This document shows, piece after piece, positions 8,029-18,100 of a DNA stretch of 48,395 nt; positions within the stretch are counted from its first letter, which is position 1; each line of letters opens with the position of its first letter. Origin of the DNA: Bacteroidia bacterium (GTDB taxonomy: Bacteria; Bacteroidota; Bacteroidia; Bacteroidales; JAPLDU01); the NCBI GenBank assembly GCA_026391255.1, contig JAPLDU010000052.1, forward strand, positions 1 to 48,395, in the 5' to 3' direction. The position numbers were made by a program, and so were the translations under genes. The notes under the pieces were generated by a model. The model was not told the DNA's origin. It did no database searches and worked only from the letters and a program-made list of their open reading frames with translations.

Positions 8029-8134
8029 TACTTTTGCAGCGATGTCGAAAGTATTTCTTATTAATGAGAAATGCACCGACGTGACAGGTAAAAACGGGAC
8101 TATTAATGAAAAAAGTTTTTTCTTGTCAGATTAA
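8029..8134 (+). CDS. Possible leaderless 30-residue small protein
   Basis: TACTTTTG at 8029-8036 matches the Bacteroidota -7 element. An ATG at 8042, where transcription would be expected to begin, opens a 30-codon frame (8042-8134, TAA) starting MSKVFLINEKCTDVTGK and ending in FFLSD. No clear TTTG element lies upstream at the right distance. The same bases can form a nested hairpin: ATGTCG (8042-8047) with CGACGT (about 8077-8082), and ATTTCT with AGAAAT inside. It may therefore be a small gene, a structured leader for the pseudouridine synthase at 8212, or chance. Confidence 0.25.
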
Positions 8135-8211
8135 CAGGCGATAATTATCCATTAAAGAATGATTGGTTAATTATCAGCATAATAATAAATTAATTAATTT
8201 TTTTTAAACTA

Positions 8212-9342
8212 ATGGAAAACGATTTTAACAAATCCGATTCATCAGAAAATCGTGGTTACAGAGGTAACAAATCCTATCAGGGCAATGACCGTTCAAGCCG
8301 TCCTTATTCAGGCAATGACCGGAATAATTCAGGTAATGACCGTGGAAATCGTCCTTACTCAGGAAACGACCGGAATGGCCCGGGTAATGACCGTGGAAAC
8401 CGTCCCTATCAGGGCAATGACCGTAATGAAGGTAACAACAGGGGTAATTTCCAGAAAAGAAATTCGCAGCCTTACAACAGACCTGGCTCAAACGGTTCTG
8501 ATAAATATGGTGGAAAACCTCAGTATGGTGTTAGGAAACCACCTCCTTTCGGTTTTCAGAAAAAGAAAAAGGAAACGGTTCAGAACCAGGAATTTCCTCC
8601 CGATTATGAAATGCGTCTCAATCGTTTTCTTTCTGCAGCCGGGGTTTGCTCACGTCGTGAAGCCGATAAATTTATCAAGGCCGGAGTAGTTACTGTTAAT
8701 GGAACAGTAGTGGAAGAAATGGGAATAAAAGTAAAAATGTCTGATGATATCAGGTATAACGGTGTAAAGCTGATCCCTGAAAAGAAGATTTACCTGGTAC
8801 TTAATAAACCCCGGAACTATATCACCACGGCTAATGATCCTCATGCCGACAAAACCGTTATGGATCTTGTGAGGAATGCAGGTAACAGACGGTTATTTCC
8901 TGTAGGCAGACTCGACCGGCATACCACCGGTGTGCTGATCTTTACCAATGATGGCGATCTGACCAAAAAACTGACCCATCCGAAAAGTAATGTTAAGAAG
9001 ATCTATCATGTATATCTTGATAAACCTCTCACCAATGATGACTTCGACAGGCTATCCGATGGTCTTGAACTGGATGACGGTTTCTTCAAACCAGACCTTG
9101 TGGGTTTTGTGAAAGATGATGACAAACGACAGCTGGGCATTGAAATACATTCTGGCCGTAACAGGATTGTCAGACGATTGTTCGATCATATGGGCTACAA
9201 GATAAAAAAACTTGACAGGGTCTATTTTGCCGGCGTCACAAAGAAAAAACTCGGCCGTGGAAGGTGGCGTTTCCTTTCAAAACAGGAAGTTTATTCGCTC
9301 GAGATGGGTGGACATGTCAGAGAAAATAATGATCGCAGATGA
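8212..9342 (+). CDS. RluB/RsuA-type rRNA pseudouridine synthase with repeat tail
   Basis: A 376-residue enzyme. Residues 1-130 are a low-complexity Asn/Arg/Gly/Asp tail with about six GNDR repeats spaced by RPYSG or RPYQG. An S4 RNA-binding domain follows at about 135-180 (RLNRFLSAAGVCSRREADKF), then the RsuA-family catalytic domain. GRLDRHTTG places the nucleophilic Asp at D235, followed by VLIFTNDGDL. Family members isomerise uridine in 23S rRNA (RluB, RluE, RluF) or 16S rRNA (RsuA); S4 plus this core favours RluB. The tail is probably disordered and RNA-binding, as in other Bacteroidota homologues. A promoter-like box lies at 8029-8036, leaving a leader of about 170 nt. Confidence 0.88.
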   Translation: MENDFNKSDSSENRGYRGNKSYQGNDRSSRPYSGNDRNNSGNDRGNRPYSGNDRNGPGNDRGNRPYQGNDRNEGNNRGNFQKRNSQPYNRPGSNGSDKYGGKPQYGVRKPPPFGFQKKKKETVQNQEFPPDYEMRLNRFLSAAGVCSRREADKFIKAGVVTVNGTVVEEMGIKVKMSDDIRYNGVKLIPEKKIYLVLNKPRNYITTANDPHADKTVMDLVRNAGNRRLFPVGRLDRHTTGVLIFTNDGDLTKKLTHPKSNVKKIYHVYLDKPLTNDDFDRLSDGLELDDGFFKPDLVGFVKDDDKRQLGIEIHSGRNRIVRRLFDHMGYKIKKLDRVYFAGVTKKKLGRGRWRFLSKQEVYSLEMGGHVRENNDRR

Positions 9343-9348
9343 AAAGCA

Positions 9349-9554
9349 GATTTGAAAATTTGTGGATTTGAAAATTTGAAGATTGAGTTCACTTCGAAAA
9401 GACTTTATTTCTTAAACCAATTAGGCTAAAGCCATGTATTTCACCGATTTGGCTTGTTACAGGACTTTATTCCAAATTTTTCATTTTTCTGAGTTGACTC
9501 AATGATAAAATTATCAAACATCCTCAAATCTTCAAATTTTCAAATCTTCAAATC
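9349..9554. repeat. TTTGAA-arm element containing a structured repeat
   Basis: The left arm (9349-9385) and right arm (9522-9554) are inverted copies of the TTTGAAAATTTG unit. Inside, 9386-9487 is homologous in inverted orientation to 39708-39846, with shared words such as CACTTCGAAAAGA, TAGGCTAAAGCC, GGCTTG and TTACAGGACTTTA. No gene is present. The arms begin 6 nt after the pseudouridine synthase stop and end 10 nt before the stop of the broken metal exporter. Confidence 0.7.
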
Positions 9555-9564
9555 CTGATATTAT

Positions 9565-10533
9565 TCAAGGGTTTCCCGAACCTGAGATCAACTCTTCGTT
9601 TTCACAGCACTGGTATTCAAACTGAATGGTAATATGTTGAATACCAAAGTCATCTTCAAGTATTTTAATAATACTTCGCCTGATCCCTGTTGCCTCTTCA
9701 ACGGTGAAGTTATGATTCAGGTCAAGATGGCATTCAAAATGAATTTCACTATCGTTCAGTTTCCAGGCATGCACATGATGAATGTTATGAACATCAGGTA
9801 ATTCCTCAATCCTCGCTTTGATCTGTTTCAGGTCAAGATTCGGCGGAGTTGCCTGCATCAGTATGTTTATTGTCTCGTTCAGTATATTGAAAGTTTCCTT
9901 TATGATAAACAATCCGATGATAATTGTAAGCAGGGGATCGACCCAGTAAATCCGGTAAAAAAACAGCGTTCTGTATTATGTCAATCTCGTCTGGTTTCAA
10001 GCTGTTCCAAGCCTTCCTAACTTTTTTAGATTTTGGTAAACTCCAGCGTCGGTACTTCCTGACCTTGATATCAAATTCCTGGATGATCTTCTGATAACAA
10101 GCGCCGATACCAGATTTGCAGCCAGTCCGGTAACCGCCACGATGAGCATGATGCCGGCCTTTACTTCCTGCGGCTTCATGAAACGGTGATATGCTTCCAC
10201 AAACAGGAAAAATGAAACTGCCAGCAGTACTACTGAGTTAAATAAGGCAGCCAGTATCTCCACCCTTTTAAACCCAAAGGTACGCTTGTCGGTACTTGCC
10301 TTATGGCTTATCAGATTTGCTATATATGCAAGGATTATTGCAATGGTATCGCTCAGATTATGCAAAGCATCTGAAAGAAGTGACAAGCTGTTTGCAAAAA
10401 TACCTCCTGCCACCTCCACAAGGGTGATCAGCAGGTTAAGCGCTGCAGCAAACACCAGACTTCCGGCAAAAACTCCCGGATTATGATCATGTGATTGATG
10501 ATGTGTCAACTGAATTTCTTTGAGTATTAACAA
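9565..10533 (-). pseudogene. Broken cation diffusion facilitator (CzcD/ZitB-like)
   Basis: Two pieces of one CDF gene. The 5' piece (10533 down to 9997) encodes a His-rich start and helices 1-4 with SDALHNLSD, the first half of the metal site, ending in SSRNLISRS. The 3' piece (from about 9963 down to 9565) encodes FYRIYWVDPLL, the last helix and the cytoplasmic domain with HHVHAW. Where about 81 bp should encode helix 5 with the second HxxxD, roughly 105 unrelated bases (9964-10068) lie in a different frame and bring a stop. No ATG is present near the 5' end; only TTG at 10533 could start it. Loss of helix 5 removes two metal ligands, so it is very unlikely to work. A misassembly is the alternative. 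Confidence 0.85.
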
Positions 10534-10555
10534 TTATCGACAGGATTTGGTTGAT

Positions 10556-10597
10556 AATAGTCGTAAGTCATAAGTCATAAGTCGTAAGTCATAAGTC
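10556..10597. repeat. AGTCGTAAGTCATA tandem words
   Basis: A short array of AGTCGTA and AGTCATA words of 7-8 bp, of the same type as 20819-20878. It is non-coding and lies between the broken exporter and the 220-bp repeat. Confidence 0.85.
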
Positions 10598-10614
10598 TGC
10601 AATTCTTAAACTAA

Positions 10615-10833
10615 TGCCTAACCTGGACGAGCCAGAACCAAATAAGAAATCACAAATCTCAAAATTCAAAACACAAATAAATATCAACCAAAAAAATAAC
10701 AAATTCAAATTAATTTGTTTCGTATTTGAAGTTTTGATATTGTTTATTATTTGTTTTTTGTAATTTGTTTTTTAGAGTTTTTTGCAAAAACACTTAAAAA
10801 TTTCAGAGATAAGGCACTGATGCCTATTGCCTG
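10615..10833 (+). repeat. About 220-bp dispersed repeat, copy 1
   Basis: Direct repeat of 30877-31093. It starts TGCCTAACCTGGACGAGCC and ends with TAAGGCACTGATGCCT-like words. Internally ACAAATCTCAAAATTCAAAA is answered by the inverted TATTTGAAGTTTTGATATTG and ATTTGTTTTTTGTAATTTG, so the core can fold back on itself. There are no open frames. It occupies most of the gap before the ABC transporter ATPase. Confidence 0.8.
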
Positions 10834-10933
10834 TTTAGCAGAACGTTGTTGAAAGGTATTAAATTCAGATGTGAAATTTTCCGGTAAATCAGCAATTCTG
10901 TATATTCGCCGGTCAAACTTTGAAATTTACAGA

Positions 10934-11854
10934 ATGGAAATTTTTTCTGCTAATCAGGTAGTTAAGCGCTTTGCTACTCAGACTGCCCTAGATAAAGTAA
11001 GTATTTCAGTGCCTGAGCAAAGTATTTTCGGGCTGTTGGGCCCTAATGGCGCCGGAAAAACCACTCTTATCAGAATCATAAACCAGATAACCGCTCCCGA
11101 TAGCGGCGAGCTTTTTTTTAACAGACAAAAACTGAAAGCTGATGATATCAGAATGATCGGTTACCTGCCTGAAGAACGAGGGCTTTACAAAAAAATGAAA
11201 GTCGGTGAACAGTGTATTTACCTGGCTCAGTTGAAAGGACTGACAAAGAACGATGCAATGCGCAGGCTTAAATACTGGTTCGAAAAATTTGAAATACAGT
11301 CGTGGTGGAACAGAAAGGTCGAAGAATTGTCAAAAGGGATGCAGCAAAAGGTGCAATTCATTATTACCATTCTTCATGAACCGAAGCTGCTGATCTTTGA
11401 CGAGCCTTTCTCAGGATTCGATCCCATCAATGTTAACTTGTTGATCACAGAAATCCTTGAGCTGAGAAAAAAGGGCGCGACCATTATTTTCTCTACCCAC
11501 AACATGGAATCTGTCGAAGAACTATGCGATGAAATTTGCCTGATTGATAAGGCAAAAAGCATTCTGTCAGGAAATATTTCTGATATTAAATCAAAATACA
11601 GGTCAAATACGTTCAGGGTGGTTTTTGAAGGGAGATTTGAAAAAAGCCTGTTCAGACATATTGATCATTGTGAGTTTATTGAAGAAGAACAGGATGCAAA
11701 ATGGAGCACGGTGAAATTCAGGCTCAGTAATGGTATAGCTACTAACGATCTTATTTCATCATTATTAGATGCAGGTAAAATCAGCTCCTTCAATGAAGTA
11801 ATGCCAAGCATGCGCGACATTTTCATAAACGTTGTGCAGAATTCACAGGAATAA
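10934..11854 (+). CDS. ABC transporter ATP-binding protein (NatA-like)
   Basis: A 306-residue ABC ATPase from the ATG at 10934. An in-frame ATG at 10871 would add an atypical 21-residue extension. Walker A is GPNGAGKTT (36-44), the ABC signature LSKGMQQK starts at 132, Walker B with its catalytic Glu is LLIFDEP (152-158) and the switch His is H189 in STHN. The C-terminal part (about 225-306) fits the DUF4162 extension common in ABC-2 exporter ATPases. The permease gene follows 251 nt later on the same strand, separated by a palindromic repeat, so the two probably form one exporter of the NatAB or multidrug type. Substrate is unknown. Confidence 0.9.
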   Translation: MEIFSANQVVKRFATQTALDKVSISVPEQSIFGLLGPNGAGKTTLIRIINQITAPDSGELFFNRQKLKADDIRMIGYLPEERGLYKKMKVGEQCIYLAQLKGLTKNDAMRRLKYWFEKFEIQSWWNRKVEELSKGMQQKVQFIITILHEPKLLIFDEPFSGFDPINVNLLITEILELRKKGATIIFSTHNMESVEELCDEICLIDKAKSILSGNISDIKSKYRSNTFRVVFEGRFEKSLFRHIDHCEFIEEEQDAKWSTVKFRLSNGIATNDLISSLLDAGKISSFNEVMPSMRDIFINVVQNSQE

Positions 11855-11918
11855 TAAGCTATTTACCATAAATCTGACAACTAAATAATTAAAATCACTA
11901 TTGGCCTGTTAAAATGTT

Positions 11919-12057
11919 GAGATTCTTCGCTTCGCTCAGAATGACAAGTTGTTCTTTTAATTTATATGAGATTGGGGTAAATGCTTGTCATTCCGAGCGA
12001 AACGAAGTGCAGCGAGGAAACTTAGGTTTGTTTTGTTATTTTACCGGACAACAGTGA
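11919..12057. repeat. Palindromic element plus a solo terminal repeat
   Basis: GAGATTCTTCGCTTCGCTCA and AGAATGACAAG (11919-11948) pair imperfectly with CTTGTCATTCCGAGCGAAAC and the following GAAGTGCAGCGAGGAAACTT (11984-12022). Elements ending TGTCATTCCGAGCG...GCGAGGAA are widespread in bacteria (recalled). Just after it, TTTTACCGGACAACAGTGA (12039-12057) is identical to the right end of the family-1 element at 811-829, apparently a solo terminal repeat. The element splits the ABC ATPase and permease genes. Confidence 0.7.
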
Positions 12058-12105
12058 ATTTAAATAGTAATTACAAAAATACAACTCAATTATAAATAAT
12101 TACAA

Positions 12106-13494
12106 ATGAACAAGATACCGATTATTCTGAAACGTGAGTACCTGACCAGGGTCAGGAAGCGCTCCTTCATTATTATGACCATTATTGGTCCCCTGCTCTT
12201 TGCCGGAATTTTCGTGATCCCATCTTATCTCGCCCAGAAAGAGGACAGGGAAGAGCGTACCATTGCCGTGATTGATGATACCAACCGTGAGAATAACAAA
12301 GTGGTGGAAGGTATAAATCCATTATTCTTCAAAAAGTTACCGGAATCAAAATATATCAGATTCGAATATCTGAAAAATACGAGTGTTGATTCAGTGCGTA
12401 AGACATTCAGCAAATCAAGTTATTACGGACTGCTTTATATTCCTTCCAATATCACTTCATCAAATGTTGTCGAATATTTCTCTACCAAAGACCCTGCCAT
12501 TGATGTGAAAATGTATATCGAGGAAACCCTGGTCAAGGAACTTCAAAAGCAAAGACTCCAGTCTGAGAATATTGACAAGGACGTGCTTGAAAAGGTAAAA
12601 GCAGATATTAAATTGAATATCAGCATGAATACATTTGTCTGGGGTGAAAAGGGTGATGAAAAACAAAGCTCAACCGAGATGGCTATGATTATTGGATATG
12701 TCAGCAGTTTACTTATTTATATGTTTATTTTCATGTTTGGAGCACAGGTAATGCGTGGTGTGATTGAGGAAAAGACAAATCGCATCGTGGAGGTCATTAT
12801 CTCGTCGGTAAAACCTTTCCAACTGATGATGGGCAAGGTGATAGGAGTGGCCCTTGTAGGGCTTACTCAGTTCGTGATCTGGATATTGTTGACTCTCGGT
12901 ATTGTTACGGTGGCCTCATCAGTGATGCAGGAGAAAAATGCCGGTCAGTTGAAGAATCCGGTAGTGACCAATAGTATCATGAACCAGCAGGGAAGCCAGG
13001 TTGTTGCTGCTGACAATCAGAATGGCAAGATAGATGCCATAAAACAAATGTTCTCGTGGTACGACCCTGCGAAATTTACTAAAATCATCATTTGTTTCCT
13101 GTTTTATTTCCTGGCCGGTTACCTTTTATATGCTTCACTCTTTGCGGCAGTAGGATCGGCAGTCGACGGAGAGGCCGATACCCAGCAGTTCATGATGCCC
13201 ATCACCATCCCGTTGATTCTTTCCATTCTGGTCATGGTCAGCGCTATTAAAAGCCCTGACGGCCCTATTGCATTCTGGTTTTCTATCATTCCGTTCACTT
13301 CACCCATTATTATGATGGCCCGTATTCCTTTTGACGTTCCATTTTGGCAGATATTGCTGTCGGCCGGAATACTCATCATTACTTTTGTTTGTACAACCTG
13401 GCTGGCGGCTAAAATATACCGTGTCGGCATTCTTATGTATGGAAAGAAAATTTCATACGGCGAGCTGTGGAAATGGATAAAATACAAGAATTGA
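12106..13494 (+). CDS. ABC-2 type transporter permease (NatB-like)
   Basis: A 462-residue membrane protein. One helix near residues 21-43 (FIIMTIIGPLLFAGIFVIP) is followed by a large extracytoplasmic domain to about 190, then five or more helices. The VIEEKTNRIVEVIISS motif just after the second helix is typical of ABC-2 permeases such as NatB, and PF12698-type architecture fits. It partners the ATPase at 10934-11854. Its stop codon lies inside the first TTTGAA repeat unit (AATTGAAGAATTTGAAAA), so the repeat has contributed the gene end. Substrate is not predictable. Confidence 0.88.
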   Translation: MNKIPIILKREYLTRVRKRSFIIMTIIGPLLFAGIFVIPSYLAQKEDREERTIAVIDDTNRENNKVVEGINPLFFKKLPESKYIRFEYLKNTSVDSVRKTFSKSSYYGLLYIPSNITSSNVVEYFSTKDPAIDVKMYIEETLVKELQKQRLQSENIDKDVLEKVKADIKLNISMNTFVWGEKGDEKQSSTEMAMIIGYVSSLLIYMFIFMFGAQVMRGVIEEKTNRIVEVIISSVKPFQLMMGKVIGVALVGLTQFVIWILLTLGIVTVASSVMQEKNAGQLKNPVVTNSIMNQQGSQVVAADNQNGKIDAIKQMFSWYDPAKFTKIIICFLFYFLAGYLLYASLFAAVGSAVDGEADTQQFMMPITIPLILSILVMVSAIKSPDGPIAFWFSIIPFTSPIIMMARIPFDVPFWQILLSAGILIITFVCTTWLAAKIYRVGILMYGKKISYGELWKWIKYKN

Positions 13495-13809
13495 AGAATT
13501 TGAAAATTTGAGGATTTGAAGATTTGAAAATGAAGATAATTAATGAATGAATTTTAGTTAAAACTCAATATTTCAGTGAATAGCTTAACGTACGGATTAA
13601 TGTCCGGAGTAATTTATTATCATTTTAATTTTAAGCTTTTTCACATAAATGATATTAAACCGAAATTGATTTATTACATAAATATTGTTTAATACACTAA
13701 ATATCATTTGATTATATTCGTAAATCGAAATTCGTAATTCTAAAATTAATATTATTCTTTTCTGAATGTATTCAATCTTCAAATTTTCAAATTTTCAAAT
13801 TTTCAAATT
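13491..13809. repeat. TTTGAA-arm element enclosing 95-bp repeat copy 2
   Basis: The left arm (13491-13530) and inverted right arm (13773-13809) enclose about 240 AT-rich bases. These contain copy 2 of the 95-bp dispersed repeat (13659-13746) without the micro-palindrome seen in copy 1. No gene is visible inside. The right arm ends 9 nt before the response regulator ATG, so any promoter of that gene must lie within the element. Confidence 0.75.
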
Positions 13810-13818
13810 GTTATTTCT

Positions 13819-14985
13819 ATGTCCCGCATTCTTGTAATAGACGATGAACTGAGCATACGCAATACCTTAAAGCGTATACTTGAGTATGAAAATTACGAGG
13901 TCACCCTGGCACAGGAAGGCAGCGAGGGGCTGCAGCTGATTGAAAATAACAAGTTCGATATTGTGTTGTGTGATATCAAAATGCCAAAGATGGATGGCAT
14001 CGAGGTACTTGAAAAGATCATGATTCTGAATCCTGAAATGCCGGTTGTCATGATTTCCGGTCATGGAACCATTGAAACAGCCGTAGATGCAATCCGGAAA
14101 GGGGCTTACGATTTTATTGAAAAGCCACCAGATCTGAACCGTCTGCTCATTACTATTCGCAACGCACTGGATAAATCAAGGCTTATCACCGAAACAAAGG
14201 TTCTGAAAAAGAAGGTCAGTAAAAACTGGGAAATGATAGGAGAATCGGCTGCCATCCGGCGGATCAGGGAACTGATCGACCTGGTGGCGCCCACGGATGC
14301 CCGTATACTGATCACAGGTGATAACGGCACAGGCAAAGAACTTGTTGCACGACAGATTCATGAAAAAAGCAACCGTTCGGCAGGCCCTTTCGTGGAAGTC
14401 AATTGTGCTGCCATACCTTCGGAGCTGATTGAGAGTGAGCTTTTCGGTCACGAGAAAGGTTCATTCACCTCTGCTGTCAGGCAACGCATTGGCAAGTTCG
14501 AACAGGCGGAAAAAGGAACCATATTCCTCGATGAGATTGGCGATATGAGCCTTCCGGCACAGGCAAAGGTACTGAGGGTGCTGCAGGAAAACAAGATCAC
14601 CCGCGTTGGCAGCGATAAAGACATTCATGTGGATGTACGTGTGATAGTTGCAACCAATAAAAATCTGAAAGAGGAGATCGAAAAGAATAATTTCCGCGAG
14701 GATCTTTATCACCGGTTAAGTGTTATCCTTGTGCATGTTCCTAGGTTGAGCGAGAGAACTGAAGATATTCCATTACTCACCGGTTACTTTGCTGACCAGA
14801 TTTGTGCTGAATATGGCATTGCTCTGAAACAGATCACTCCTGACGCTCTTACAGAGTTGCAGAAGATTCGCTGGACTGGAAATATCCGTGAACTGCGAAA
14901 CGTGATCGAAAGGCTCATCATCCTTTGTCCTTCGGTCATCAGCTCCAGGGAAGTAAAGCAATTTGCTCAACCAATCTCAATTTAG
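13819..14985 (+). CDS. Sigma-54 activator response regulator, short form
   Basis: A 388-residue NtrC-family regulator. The receiver domain (1-120) has acidic residues D8-D9, the phosphoacceptor D52 (LCDIKMPKMDG) and the switch region KP at 102-103. The AAA+ domain has Walker A GDNGTGKE (167-174), the sigma-54 contact loop as GSFTSA (214-219) in place of canonical GAFTGA, and Walker B FLDEIGD. It ends shortly after GNIRELRNVIERLIIL, so the C-terminal Fis-type DNA-binding helix-turn-helix is missing. From memory this short form with GSFTSA is common in Bacteroidota, so it is probably intact. No kinase is adjacent; the kinase at 26490 is a possible but untested partner. Confidence 0.9.
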   Translation: MSRILVIDDELSIRNTLKRILEYENYEVTLAQEGSEGLQLIENNKFDIVLCDIKMPKMDGIEVLEKIMILNPEMPVVMISGHGTIETAVDAIRKGAYDFIEKPPDLNRLLITIRNALDKSRLITETKVLKKKVSKNWEMIGESAAIRRIRELIDLVAPTDARILITGDNGTGKELVARQIHEKSNRSAGPFVEVNCAAIPSELIESELFGHEKGSFTSAVRQRIGKFEQAEKGTIFLDEIGDMSLPAQAKVLRVLQENKITRVGSDKDIHVDVRVIVATNKNLKEEIEKNNFREDLYHRLSVILVHVPRLSERTEDIPLLTGYFADQICAEYGIALKQITPDALTELQKIRWTGNIRELRNVIERLIILCPSVISSREVKQFAQPISI

Positions 14986-14995
14986 TTATGAATTA

Positions 14996-15130
14996 TGAGT
15001 GATGAGTAAACAATTGAACATACGAACAATTGAACATACGAACATACGAACATACGAACAATATAACATTTTATTCATTAACACATTAATACATTCTCAC
15101 ATTTTCAAATCTTCAAATCTTCAAATCATT
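14996..15130. repeat. Word-like repeats before the fused dehydrogenase
   Basis: Words TGAGTGATGAGTAA, then GAACATACGAACA repeats (15016-15054), then AACACATTAATACATT words, then TTTTCAAATCTTCAAATCTT (15102-15121). The last block is one arm of the TTTGAA family without a visible partner. It ends at the ATG region of the next gene, which therefore has a repeat as its 5' leader. Confidence 0.8.
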
Positions 15131-15131
15131 T

Positions 15132-18100
15132 ATGTTTAAGATAACTGAACACCCGATTCTTGAAATTCCGGTCAGAGATACTGTGACTTTTATGTTTGAG
15201 GGCAATATGATTGCCGGCGAGAAAGGTTTTACCATTGCAGCTGCCTTGCATCAGGCAGGACACCCTGTGCACAGCCATAGTCTCCGTAACCGTAACCGCA
15301 GTCTTGAATGTGGCATTGGCAAATGCGGCGCCTGTGAAATGCTGGTGGATGGCACCATTCGCCGTATCTGTATCACAAGCATCGATGGTGTAAATGAAGT
15401 GCATGAGATTCCAAGTGATTATTCCCCTTCTGCAGCAAAATACAAAAAAGACAGTGCTGTCAATGTATACAAAACCACAGTGGCTATTATCGGGGCAGGC
15501 CCTGCCGGCCTGGCCTGCCGTGAAATCCTGAACATGCATGGTGTAGATAATATTGTTATTGATAATAACTCAAAGATTGGCGGCCAGTTCATTATGCAGA
15601 CCCACCAGTTTTTCTTTTTTGAAAAGGAAAAGAAATTCGGTGGAATGCGGGGTTTCGATATTGCCACCACACTTGCCGGAGAAGACCACCGGGGCATCTT
15701 TCTTGATTCAACGGTGTGGGATATTCTGGAAGGAAAACGCATTGCCGTAAAAAATATCAAAACAGAAGAGATTTATTTTGTTGATGCGGGTTGCATTGTG
15801 GTTGCCACCGGAGCGGTTCCTTTCATGCCGGCCTTTGTCAACGATGATCTGCCCGGTGTTTATACTGCTGCTGTTGTCCAGAAAATGATGAACAATGAGC
15901 TTACCCTGCTGGGTAAAACTGTGTTGACTGTCGGGGCCGGAAACATCGGTTATCTTACTTCTTATCAGCTTATGCAGGCCGGTGCAAAGGTAAAAGCAAT
16001 CATCGAGGCACTGCCTTATGAAGGAGGTTTCCCTGTGCAGGCCAATCGCATACGCAGGCTGGGCATACCCGTTATTACTTCCCATATTCTTTTAAAAGCC
16101 ATCCCAAACGAAGATAATACCGGTATTACGGGCGCTGTGATTGCCGAATGTATAAACTTTGAACCCGTTCCGGGTAAGGAAAAAATCATCGACGGGATTG
16201 ATGCCATTAATATTTGTACGGGGCTTGTTTCCGATGATCAGTTACTCATCAAAGGCAATGAGATATTTGGCCGTAAATGCTATGGCGCCGGAGATGCCAT
16301 AAGGATCGGTGAGGGCACCAGCGCAGTGGTAAGGGGAAAGCAGGTAGCTTTCGAGATATTACAGGAATTGGGTGAAAGTTTTAATTATGATGACTACCTG
16401 GTTACTTCCAAAGAATATATCGATTCACAACAACATCCTGTCAGGGTGATACAGGATCCTTACCTGCCTGATGTGGAAAGAATGAATAAACGTCCCTTCG
16501 TCCTGATTGACTGTCTTTACGGGTTTGCCTGCAATCCTTGTGAATTTGCCTGCCCCTTTGGCGCCATTACCAAGACTTCCACCAGCACTGTGCCAGCTAT
16601 CGATTTTGAAAAATGCACAGGTTGCATGGCTTGTGTATATCAATGCCCCGGCCTTGCAATATTTGGTTATAATGTGAAAAAGGACTGGCTGTTTCTACCT
16701 ATCGAATATGAGGTGAAGGAAAATTCGGAAATTTTCCTGGTCAATAATCAAGGTGAGAAACTGGGTAATGGGTTGGTGGAAAAAATCCTGCGAAAAGATA
16801 ACAAGACCAACATTGCCAGGTTAAAGTCGCTGGATATAAAAGGGAAGGAACTCACAGCTGTCAGGGGTTTCATAATAAAAGATGCTTATCCTGAAAAGCT
16901 GGAATTCATTCTTAATGATCAGCCGGTTGGAAGGCTTAAATATATTTGTCACTGTGACGATGTAACCCTGGATGAAATACTCGAAACAATTGGCGACAGG
17001 AAGTTCATCTCGGTAGATGAGGTGAAACATACCACAAGGCTTGGCATGGGAGCATGCCGCGGTAAGCGCTGCATCAAGAGGCTGAAGCAGACAATCGCTT
17101 CGGAAGGAATCTCCATTGTGGGTGATGCAACTCCCCGCGGACCATTGTCAAACCAGGTTGCGATCGGTGAAATGTACCCCTGGAATTTACATGAAAATAT
17201 CACAACCCTGAATCACCATCAACCACCACAGGTTATTGAAGTCGAATCATTGATTGCAGGAGGTGGTATTGGCGGCAGCGCATTGTTCCGTTATCTTGCC
17301 GAAGCAGGTATGAACCCTGTTCTTATCAATGCCAGACGTGGCGCTTCATGGCGAAATATCGCCGGAGGACGGCCGGCATTCAGCCTGCCGGAAATAGCTG
17401 ATATCGCTGTCCATAACCTTGAGATATTCCGTGAGTTACAACGAATTAAAGATATCAATTTTCTCCAGACCAGATATGTCACATTCGCCCATGATGATGA
17501 AATGTACCGTGCACTGGCCGAATCCATGTCATGGTCAGATGCCTACCTCGTCGATCCAAAAGATTTCAATAAGGAAATTTCACCACACATAAATCCGGGT
17601 CTTACAACATATATTGCGGCACAGATAACGCGTGACTGCTGGCAGGCGACACCCGGACGAGTGATCGACCTGATCAGGCACATCGGTATCGAACATGGCG
17701 GGCGTGTGCTTGAGGATTGTGAACTCATTGATGTGAGAAAGCAAAATGATTCTTTCCTGATCACAGTAAAAAATCATGAAAAGCTTTACGTACGGTATAA
17801 AACACCTGTTTTTATTAATGCCCTGGGGCCGGAAGCATCGGGTTTCGCCAGGATGCTCGGGCTTGAAACCGGCTTATTCCCTGTTAAGCACCAGGCATTT
17901 ATTACCCGTCGCCTGCCATATATGGGATTGAACGGCGCTCCGCTTGATATGCTGATTGACCGCCGAAAATACAGGGGTTTCTCAGCCGTCTATGGCCAGC
18001 AGCTTGGCGAAACAGGTCAGATTATTGGCTGTGCTTCACCTTTAATAGAACCCCTCGAAACAGGCAAAAATCTTAAAATCAATTCCAAAGAATTCCTCGA

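Noticed and set aside
13819-14985. Pairing of this response regulator with the kinase at 26490
   Set aside because: They lie 11 kb apart with no shared operon; sequence alone cannot support the pairing.
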